Below, one piece after another: positions 55,961-64,000 of a stretch of 64,000 nt of DNA (its first letter is position 1; every line of letters begins with the position of its first letter). The stretch comes from Erinaceus europaeus (lineage: Eukaryota; Chordata; Mammalia; Eulipotyphla; Erinaceidae). The position numbers were made by a program, and so were the translations under genes. Location of the stretch: the NCBI RefSeq assembly GCF_950295315.1, contig NC_080181.1, positions 5,210,726 through 5,274,725 of the forward strand, written 5' to 3'. Under the pieces are notes generated by a model, which had not been told where the DNA came from, did not search any database, and worked only from the letters and a program-made list of their open reading frames with translations.

Positions 55961-56736
55961 TATAGACCATCCAGATGTATTATGTTGGATCCGAAAGAAG
56001 GGATCAATGCAATACGTGAGTACAGCGCAGGTGACAAGGTCCTGGGACAGGCATAGGGATTAGAAAGCTGTTGTTGGGCCAAGGGCAGTAAAAGCTAAAC
56101 ATCTACAAATCACAGTGCTGCAGGGGAGACTGGTCAGGATCCGAGGGGAGCCCCAGGATTACCACTCTCCTCCTTTAAGGGTCCAGTCACCATGCCTCCT
56201 TGAAAAAAAAATTACAAAGGACTTTGTGATCAGGTGCACAAAATTTAGACTTTTCTATTACACAGATATAAAATAGAATTCATGCAAAAGTAGATTGAAA
56301 AGACACCTTGGGATAGAATGTAGAAGAGAAAAAGCAAGTCCTGCCCACATGTCTTTCCTTCTCCTAAATTCCCATCTCCATCACGCCTGGGGCCAGCTTC
56401 TCAGTGGATTACTGAGGTCACCTGTCTTTCCTGTTGGGTCACAGCTTCCCAGGTGTGGTCACCTTCCTAAAATTCCTCCCAGAGTGTGCAAGATGCTTCT
56501 TTTTGTGCTTTCTAAAATCCGTCCTGCCTTTTCCTTGTGTTCCCTTTAAGATCTTTCCTATTGGTATGGGAAAACATGTGATGGAACAAAATAAAGTGAC
56601 CTTGTCCTGGCTGTTGAAAGTTCTAGGCTTCCTTTCCCTAACAAAATTAGATGGTACTGAGGGAGTCAGTGATTTACATTATCAAGGATATAATGAACAG
56701 TCTAGAAGTCCAGATAACAAAATTAAATCCAAGTGG
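55961..56736. other. No recognised feature
   Basis: About 775 bases of unique sequence. Confidence 0.4.
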
Positions 56737-57015
56737 GGCTGGGCGGTGGCACGCCCGGTTAAGCACACATACTACCATGTGCAAGGACCCAGGTTTGAGC
56801 CCCCACTCCCCACCTGCAGTAGGAAGTTTCACAAGTGGTGAAGCAGGTCTGAAGATGTCTATCTTTCTCTCTCCCTCTTTATCTCCCCTCCCTTCTCAAT
56901 TTCTGTCTGTCCTGTCATATCAAATATAACAGAAAGAAAGAGAGAGAGGGAGGGAGAGGGAGAGAGAGAGAGGGAGAGAGAGAAGAAAGGAAGAGAAAGA
57001 GGGAGGAAAGAAGCA
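56737..57015 (+). mobile_element. Class A SINE, plus strand, with purine-rich tail
   Basis: The head 'gggcggtggcacgcccggtt', B box 'acccaggtttgagccccc' and body 'ggtgaagcaggtctgaag' end in a GAGAGGGA/GAAAG tail from about 56,930 to 57,015. Confidence 0.85.
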
Positions 57016-57099
57016 AGAAAACAAAAGGGCCGGGAATTCTGAAAAGCCCAATGTATCTGAAGTCCCATCAGCTGTAGCACATATAAATAAATACTTAAG

Positions 57100-57440
57100 C
57101 CAAAACATTGTCAAAGTTTGTCTGAGGAAGTTGTGAATACATCTCTGCCCAGAGCCTAATAAAGACGAGGACATAAGAATATTCATACTGGTGGGCTGTC
57201 CATGGGGGCCGGGTGGGCTAGGCAACAAGATGTTTTCCCAAGCATAAAAAGCCAAAGCCACCCAATAATGGGCTACCCAGCAATGAACACTGTGTGGTTG
57301 TTGCTGCCACCACGTTGCTCGCGTGAGTCTCAGCCCTGAGTTTTTGGTCTTCCTCCTTACTGACCACAGTTGTGCGTGAGAATAAAACCTCTGCTGAGCA
57401 AATGTCTCCTATCCCAAACTCCGAGTATCTACTTGTTTGT
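57100..57440 (+). mobile_element. Possible solo LTR fragment of an endogenous retrovirus
   Basis: A TATA-like 'cataaaaagcc' near 57,244 is followed about 130 bases later by an AATAAA signal at 57,381 and 'cctctgctgagcaaatgtc'. That spacing resembles a U3-R arrangement. TG...CA ends and a duplication were not located, so this is tentative. No viral coding sequence is present. Confidence 0.3.
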
Positions 57441-58331
57441 TTCCATCCCCCATGCCTTGTAATGTAAGAGGACTGGAAAATGCAGTGTAGTGGATAAGTA
57501 TGAAACCAGAACTGACTTTTCCCCTTCCAGAGCAGCGACAGGCAGATAGTAGGAGCTCAGCCTCTAGCCCCAGAAGGTGCTCAGGGTGTGTTGCAGGGCC
57601 CTGCCTGCCACAGGAAGCTACAGGCTGTGTGTGTGGGGGGGGGGGGGGGGCAGTGAAGACTCAGGTAGGCACCAGCATTTGCCTCCGTTATATTGTCTCC
57701 ATGTTTCCATTCTACTGTTACTGTCCTGATAACAAGACTGGATCATTTTTTCCAATTCAATCTGACTCCTCTCAAGTCCCTGAACAAGACTAATTTCTAG
57801 AGATCAGTATCCTGGGTAGGGACTGAATTTTTGTTACTTTAGAATTTGATGTTCCATAGTATTATTTATCACACACACACCCCAAAAAAGTATATTTTCT
57901 TTAGAATGACAATGCTCACTCTTGGTATCATTAAACAACTCACCACTTTCCCATGAGTGAAGCTACAGTTAGGGTCTCTCAGTTACAGAGCAGTGACTAG
58001 AGACCATGTTATTAACTGGGTGCATCCAACTGGGAACCAAATAGAATAGTGGGAATGACTCTAGTAAAAACACTAGGTGAGGGCCAGAGCCCAGACACCA
58101 GCAAGCCCTTCCAGACCTGTCTTGTGCTGGTAGGAGTCTGAGAAAGCCAGGTCAGCACTGGCTGTGCAGGTCTAGAACTGACTGCTTAACAACACCAATG
58201 CCAGGTCACATAGCTACTCTGTTTTGCTTGTTTTGTTTTGTTTTGTTTTGTTTGATATGGGATTTTGAAGGTCAAAAGGCATGGACTTTAAAAATGTCTG
58301 TTGTCCAAATGGCTTTAAGAAAAGTTAATCC
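57441..58331. other. No recognised gene; G run
   Basis: About 890 bases, with a GTGTGTG-to-G17 run near 57,627-57,651 and a GTTTT run near 58,223-58,252. Confidence 0.4.
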
Positions 58332-58486
58332 AGTGGTCTGGGAGATAACGTGGTACATAAGGCATTGTACTCTCAAACATGAGGTCCCAAGTTCAGTCCC
58401 CGGCAGCACATGCACCAGTGTGATGGCTGGTTCCTCCTATCTTTCTCATAAATAAATAAACAAAATATTTTTTAAAAAATAAAGAA
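58332..58486 (+). mobile_element. Class C SINE, plus strand
   Basis: The head 'tggtctgggagataacgtgg', B-box-like 'aagttcagtccccggc', and an AAATAAATAAAC tail are present. The next SINE inserted at its tail. Confidence 0.7.
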
Positions 58487-58835
58487 AGGGGGGGTCAGGC
58501 GGTGGCGCAGTGGGTTAAGCGCACGTGGCACAAAGCGCAGGGACCGGCGTAAGGATCCCAGTTTGAGCCCCCAGCTCCCCATCTGCAGGGGAGTTGCTTC
58601 ACAGGCGGTGAAGCAGGTCTGCAGGTGTCTGTCTTTCTCTCCCCCTCTCTGTCTTCCCCTCTTCTCTCCATTTCTCTCTGTTCTATCCAACAACGAACAA
58701 CATCAACAATGGCAATAATAATAACACAACGAGGCTACAACAACAAGGGCAACAAAAAGGGGGAAAAAATGGTCTCCAGGAGCAGTGGATTCATGGTGCA
58801 GGCACCGAGCCCAGCAATAACCCTGGAGGAAAAAA
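58487..58835 (+). mobile_element. Near-intact class B SINE, plus strand
   Basis: The head 'gtcaggcggtggcgcagtgg', 'agcgcagggaccggcgtaag', B-box region 'cagtttgagcccccagc' (one C-to-T change), CAA-rich middle and 'gcaggcaccgagcccagc' are retained. The flank 'ataaagaaag' occurs on both sides (about 58,479 and 58,845). Confidence 0.9.
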
Positions 58836-58898
58836 TATATATATATAAAGAAAGAAAGGAAGAAAGAAAGGAAAAGAAAAGAAAGAAAAAATTAAGCT

Positions 58899-59075
58899 AG
58901 CCCAGGTGCTGGGCAGTGCACACAATACCATGAGCAAGGACCCAGGCTGAAGCCCGTCAGTCCCCATTTGCAAGGATAAGCTTCACAGGCAGATCTCTCT
59001 CTCTCTCTCTACCTCTCTATCTCCCCCTCCAACCGCAATTTCCCTGTGTCTCTATCAAAAAGAAAAAGTAAATGG
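58899..59075 (+). mobile_element. Class A SINE, plus strand, diverged
   Basis: 'ggtgctgggcagtgcacac', 'acccaggctgaagcccg', a TC run and 'ctctatcaaaaagaaaaag' are seen. Confidence 0.65.
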
Positions 59076-59599
59076 AAAAATAAGTGGAGAAAAAATAACC
59101 ACCAGAACCAGGACTGGCTGTGCAGGCTTACCCTGGTGGAGAAGGGAACGAAGGGAAGAAATGAAGAAAGGGAGGAAGTTAGCCCAGACTAAACTCCAAC
59201 CAATATGATTGAGATAAAAGGCTGGTGTGTGTGAATCTCCTCCACTTCCAAGTACATTGATTTCCTCTTCACTACACTGACTAGACACAGAGGGTCACAC
59301 TATCCCATTCAAACCTCTTCTTAGTCATGGTCCACAGTCAAATAGATCTGTTGTTCATTTGCATTGTGTGCATGTGTGTGAATTTGTGAGATGTCTTCAC
59401 ATAATAAACTGTCAGCTGTCATATTTTCTCATTTGTTTTTTAAACTACTTTATATTGTGTCATATAAAACTATACAGTAACGGTCAAATATATCATTTTG
59501 AAGTATTTTATAGATGTAATATTTCTCAAGCTGTTACCAAAATGTGTCATTCACCTATCCCTATAATGTTGCTTAACTCTTTGCTCTTTTTTCCTGCTT
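59076..59599. other. No recognised feature
   Basis: About 520 bases of unique sequence. Confidence 0.4.
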
Positions 59600-59771
59600 T
59601 ATTATTTATTTTGCCTCCAGGGTTATTGCTTGGGCTGAGTGCCCCTGCTTCACTGCTTGTGAAGGGAGCCCCCTGCGGATGGAGAGCCTGGGGCTTGAGC
59701 TGGGATCTTTAAGCCAGTCCCTGCATTTTGCGCTATGTACGCTTAACCTGGTTTGCTACCACCCAGCCCCC
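59600..59771 (-). mobile_element. Class B SINE with large internal deletion, minus strand
   Basis: The right end 'gcctccagggttattgcttg' jumps from 'gagtgcccctgcttcactgc' straight into the left part, omitting the TTG-rich and purine-rich middle. The reversed head 'tacgcttaacctggtttgc' is present. Confidence 0.75.
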
Positions 59772-60000
59772 TCTACTTTATTTTTTAAGGTTTATTTATT
59801 TATTTAAATAAGTGAAAGGAAGGGAGGGAGAGGAAAGAAGGAAGGAAGGAAGGAAGGAAGGAAGGAAGGAAGGAAGGAAGGAAGGAAGGATGGATGCCCG
59901 GCTTATGGTGGTGCCACGTATTGAACCTGAGACCTCTGGGATCTCAGCCATGGAAGTCAAATTGGCTAATATGTGCTTTCTCCCCAGCTGTATGTTATTT
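59772..60000 (-). mobile_element. Class C SINE, minus strand, with GAAG array
   Basis: A TTTA tail, a GAAG/GGAA array at 59,836-59,889, 'cggcttatggtggtgccacg' and reversed B box 'gtattgaacctgagacc' are present. Confidence 0.6.
59836..59889. repeat. (GAAG)n microsatellite
   Basis: About 12 tetranucleotide units inside a SINE body. Confidence 0.95.
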
Positions 60001-60869
60001 ATTAAGTAGTGAAGTCAAACATACACAAAAGGGTACCATTGTAGGTTACTTTATTGTTCTGATCATCTAAATCCTTAAGTTAATATCACATTGTTTTGTT
60101 AAATATCTGAAGTATTCAACACTCCTACATTAAAATTCATTTACAAAATTTTATTAGTTATCCCTTTTTGCTTGTTCTTCAAGTGTACTTCAATATTTTA
60201 TTAGTCTTATTTACTCTTCCAGAAAAAAATTTAGATCACTACCAAGTGCCAAGTGCCAAAGTATTCAGATTAGATTTAAAAAAAAAAAAAAAAACACTAC
60301 ATTCTGCTCCATAAGCCAAAACCATGTGCATCTTCCCCAGCTCAGCATCATTTTCCTGAGTCAGTGAGACTGACAAGGAGGTTGTGGCTTTAGGTTTTTC
60401 TTAAGCCCTGTTTTTAATGGTATTGCCACTTTTAGCATGATTTCATTTTAAAAAGGAATCCACAATAAACCTACCCTAGCTAGTAATTGGTAATGCTGAT
60501 AGGCATCAAAAGGATAAGCCCACTGTGTTAAGGTGATTTTGATATTAATTGTAATTTATCTCCTCTTGTCATCTTTAATAGCCTATAAGTTCCTCTGTAT
60601 CAGAAAAATGCATTTTACTTACATTATTAATCTCCAGCACTTGACAGCAGTCAAAGCAAACACCTGCGTTCCAGATGTCATGACATTTTAGAAGTGTAGA
60701 GAATTTCAGTGAGAGAAGCAAAATAAAATGAAGGAAACTAGAGGGAATAGAATTTTGAGAAAGGCTACAACTTATAAGGCAATGTACTTACTATAATTCG
60801 GGACACTTTTGATGATGAAGTGTTTCTGTATAAGCATCAGTTATAAGATACAAATATCACCCTCAAATG
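60001..60869. other. No recognised feature
   Basis: About 870 AT-rich bases. An A run lies near 60,277-60,294. Confidence 0.4.
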
Positions 60870-60884
60870 CATGTGTGGATTTTA

Positions 60885-61091
60885 ATATTACCTTTATTTA
60901 TTTATGGGCTAGAGACAGCCAGAAGCTCAAAGGGGAGAGGGAGATAGAGAAGGCGAGAGACGGAGCGACGCCTGCAGCCCTGCTTCACCACTCACAAGGC
61001 TTTTCCCCTGCAGTGGGGACTGGGGGCTTGAACCTGGGTCCTTGCATATTGTAGCATGAGTGGTCAGCCAGGTGCACCACCACCTGGCACC
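60885..61091 (-). mobile_element. Class A SINE, minus strand, with perfect 15-bp duplication
   Basis: The TTTATTTATTTA tail, 'gacagccagaagctcaaagg', 'ggcttgaacctgggtcc' and head 'caggtgcaccaccacctgg' are present. Identical repeats 'catgtgtggatttta' lie at 60,870-60,884 and 61,092-61,106. Confidence 0.9.
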
Positions 61092-61395
61092 CATGTGTGG
61101 ATTTTATACTATAATGGGCTTTTAGATGGAGGAAGCTTTGTCATTGACCTAATCTTTTCACCTCAACACTTTATAACTATTTCCATTCTCTTTCCTCTGT
61201 TTTTGCTTTGTTCCTTTCCTACATTCCAAACTAACAACAAACTTGGTAAAATAGTGCAAGTATCTGTATGATCTTTGCCACTATTTCTTTATCCAGTAAT
61301 CAGTTGTGGGAGTGTACATTGCATTGGCTTGTCATGTCTCCTTAGTCCTTTAATCTCCCTCTCCCTCTCCCCGCCCCCCACCTCTCTCTCTTTCT

Positions 61396-61455
61396 TTTGC
61401 CATCAGGGTTATCACTGGGGCTCAGTGCTAGCACTACAAATCCACTACTCCTGGT

Positions 61456-61516
<61 letters not shown>

Positions 61517-61708
61517 ACTTGAAAGGACAAAAAGAAATTGAGAGGGGAGGGAGAGATAGTGAGGGAGAGATAAAGACAGATAACTGCAGACCTACTTCAC
61601 CTCTTGTGAAACGTCCCTTCCCCTGCAGGTGGGGAGCCAGGGGCCCGAACCCAGGTCCTTGCACATGTAATATGTGAACTTTCCTGGGTGTGCCACAGCC
61701 TGACCCCC
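61396..61708 (-). mobile_element. Class B SINE, minus strand, with internal GT array
   Basis: 'gccatcagggttatcactgg', then a GT array at 61,456-61,514 in place of the TTG-rich middle, 'agaaattgagaggggaggg' and reversed head 'gtgccacagcctgaccccc'. Confidence 0.85.
61456..61514. repeat. (GT)n microsatellite
   Basis: About 29 GT units within a SINE. Confidence 0.97.
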
Positions 61709-62335
61709 TTAGTCCATTATTCTCTAAGTAGCACCATCCCCAACCTTTTTGTTTCTTGTGACATCAGCATTTTTTATCTTGTAAAATGTAAAAAAGTAAC
61801 TTGTTACTTTCAAATACAAGATTCATATTTTTAACAAAAATACAACTTAGATGTGTCCAGTAGAAGTAGTGGGTACATGTGAGATTCTGCAGTTCAAAAG
61901 ACACCAGGAAGCATGCATCCATTCTTTCTGATGTTAATAATTCTTATTCTGACCACTTGGTTAAGGTAATGTTACCAAATCAGTCCTTTCAAGATACTGT
62001 TTTCTCCTTGAAATTAAGGTGCAATGTGCTAAGTGCTGTTTGGAGACTCTGGGTATTCTGTTGTCCTAGTGTGTTTATTTAGTGTTCACTTGAATGACTG
62101 CCATGTAAACTTATTTTTTTCTGTCACTCATTCTACACTTATTCTCTGACATCCTTTTTGGAAAGAAGCGTTTTCCCTCTGTACTTACATTTACTGTGTA
62201 GGCACTCACAGATTCCCCCCTGGTCTCCAGTGTATGAGCCCATCACTGTTACTACGCAGATGTTCAGTCTATCTGCCCTCAAGCCCGTGGGAGCTCCAGC
62301 ATCGTGTTACTGTGCCTCTTGGTTTTTGTTTTTGT
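61709..62335. other. No recognised feature
   Basis: About 630 bases of unique sequence. Confidence 0.4.
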
Positions 62336-62745
62336 TTTAATTGATTTAACAATGATTCACAAGACTGTAGCATAAGAGGAGTACAATTCCACATAGTTCT
62401 CACCACCAGAGTTCCCTCTCCCATCCCCTCCATTGGAAGCTTTCCTATTCTTTAGTCCTCTGGGATCATGGACCTAGGATCCTTATGAGGTGCAGGTGGT
62501 GGAAGGTCTGGCTTCTGTAATGCTTCTCTGCTGGACATGGACATTGGCAGGTGCATCCACACCTCTGGCCTGTTTCTGTCTTTCCCTAGTGGGGCAAGGC
62601 TCTGGAGAGGTGAGGTTCCAGGACACACTGGTGAGGTCATCTGTCCAGTGAAGCCAGGTTGGAGTGATGGTAGCATCTGCAACTTCATGGTTGAAAAATC
62701 ATTAAGATATAAAACAAATTATTTAGTAATCAGTAATCTGTGCAT
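62336..62745 (-). mobile_element. L1 3' UTR fragment, antisense
   Basis: 'gattcacaagactgtagc', 'ctcaccaccagagttccctc', 'ggaagctttcctattcttta' and 'gaggttccaggacacactgg' match the other antisense 3' UTR copies in order. Confidence 0.75.
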
Positions 62746-63684
62746 CTCACACAACTAAAGCCTATGCCCTTCACCTGTGTCTCCCTGGCCTCTTTTCAGA
62801 TCCCTCTGAGCCAGCAGACATTGACAGCTGATTGTCCCTTTTATCATTTAAGGGTGGAGTAGGATGTTTTTGTGTCCCTGTAGGAACACCCAGTCTAAAC
62901 AAGCCAATTTATTTATGATCAACCAAGAGGATGTTCTGCATTTCGTTAGGCTAATATTGATTGGTGTGGTCCTCTCACATCTCTGGAGCAGTTCACTTTA
63001 CTAACACACTGCCAATTAAAAGTCTTCTTCCTCTTGGGAATCAGACACCTCAAGTCATTCTTCCATGCTGTACTTTTTTAGCTATAGATGTGTGGAGGCT
63101 CCCAGACTGAGTAGAAGCCTCCACATCTGAAGGCCCCTCCCCACCAGCAGGGCAGCACTCACCCCTGCCCCAGTGGGCTGTGGAAGAGGGGAGCTGGAAC
63201 ATTGCTCATGGCTGAGGTGTGGCACCATCACATTTTATAAGGTGTGAACCTGCACACCTAAGACAGGCAACCCTGTGAGCCAAAGTTACCTCAGTAAATA
63301 ATGAAGCCTCCTCTCCTGTGCTTACTGCACTTGCCATACAGTAAATATCTTTGCACTTCCAAGGTTGTTGAGCCTTCTCGTACCCCCTGCCCTGGCTTAT
63401 CCCCAGGTGAGTTTCCTCACCTTGATGGCCAGGAGGCCTTTAGAAGTGAAGTACCTTCATCCTCCCTCCCTTCCTCCACATTTCCAGTCAAGCTTCTCCT
63501 CTGAAATTTGGGTAATTGTGAAGGCAAGAAAGGTAAGGGACATCTCCTGGGATATCTCGACCTGAAAATGTGCTGCTTCCCACTTGTTATATTTAGGAAC
63601 AGTGTCCTATGAATAAAAATAAATGAAATTCAGTCCATTTTTTGGTTCACTTTTTATGATTTGTTCCCTAATGTTTTTCTTTAA
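62746..63684. other. No recognised feature
   Basis: About 940 bases of unique sequence without a supported exon. Confidence 0.4.
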
Positions 63685-63905
63685 AGGAGGGATTAACAGT
63701 TTACAATAAATACAGTTGTTGATACATGTGTAAAATTTCTCAATTTTCTGCAAAACATTCTCACCCCCCCATCCCCACCTAAGTCTTTCTCCACCAACAA
63801 GCACCAGGACCTGAAAGCCCTTCCACCCCACACACACCTGGAGTCCTTTACTTTGATGCAACACACCAAACCCAGTCCATGTTCTGCTTTGAGTTTCCCC
63901 TTTCT
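63685..63905 (-). mobile_element. L1 3' UTR fragment, antisense
   Basis: 'gggattaacagtttacaata', 'gtgtaaaatttctcaatttt', 'gcaccaggacctgaaagccc' and 'tccatgttctgctttgagtt' match the 3' UTR of the L1 at 51,598-51,845. Confidence 0.65.
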
Positions 63906-64000
63906 GTTTTTAATTTAAGTAGTAATTTTATCTCCACATTGGTATGCTTTCTGCTAATGACATGTGCCCATTTCTTTCAATAATTCCACATCCCCCGATG

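Overview
The window is mammalian nuclear DNA, most likely from a hedgehog (Erinaceus or a close relative). It is packed with tRNA-derived SINEs of the type I associate with hedgehogs, with heads like 'ggtggcgcagtgggttaag' and bodies like 'cacctgcagacctgcttcac'. It also holds 5'-truncated L1 copies that share one 3' UTR type, and one non-L1 non-LTR reverse transcriptase fragment that fits the Vingi clade, which among mammals is reported from hedgehogs. No host exon, promoter, CpG island or functional RNA gene can be supported. I read it as intergenic or deep intronic sequence.

SINE labels used here: class A is about 200 bp (tRNA-like head, central 'cacctgcagggggaaagc', pyrimidine stretch, AT-rich tail). 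Class B is about 300-350 bp, with a similar head and a right part with CAA-rich sequence and 'gcaccgagccc'. Class C covers older or different tRNA-derived elements (heads like 'ggagatagctcagtgg').

Layout. 1-10 kb: scattered SINEs, two L1 3' UTR pieces and a 640-bp CTCTG/CTCTC pentamer array. 10.3-11.8 kb: an ancient antisense L1 split by two SINEs, one of them tailless. 13-19 kb: SINEs, an L1 3' UTR and two mariner-like miniature pieces. About 19.8-30 kb: an AT-rich interval with very few hedgehog SINEs. 30-36.8 kb: dense SINEs inside and between L1 pieces. 37.5-38.6 kb: a 1.07-kb GAGT satellite. 39-46 kb: more SINEs, a 5S rRNA retropseudogene and a tailless SINE head. 46.2-47.45 kb: the Vingi-like insertion, with a perfect 9-bp target-site duplication and an unbroken reading frame of about 400 codons. 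48.6-56 kb: a run of L1 fragments, all on the minus strand, broken by SINEs. 56.7-64 kb: SINEs, a possible solo LTR and more L1 3' UTR.

How it works together: L1-type machinery explains most of the window, because SINEs, L1 copies and the 5S pseudogene carry L1-style target-site duplications of about 9-22 bp. The Vingi-like copy comes from a second retrotransposition system with its own 3' tail (AAG repeats directly after the stop codon). I recognise no cellular protein gene. All long open frames other than the reverse transcriptase are translations of simple repeats or of SINE antisense strands.
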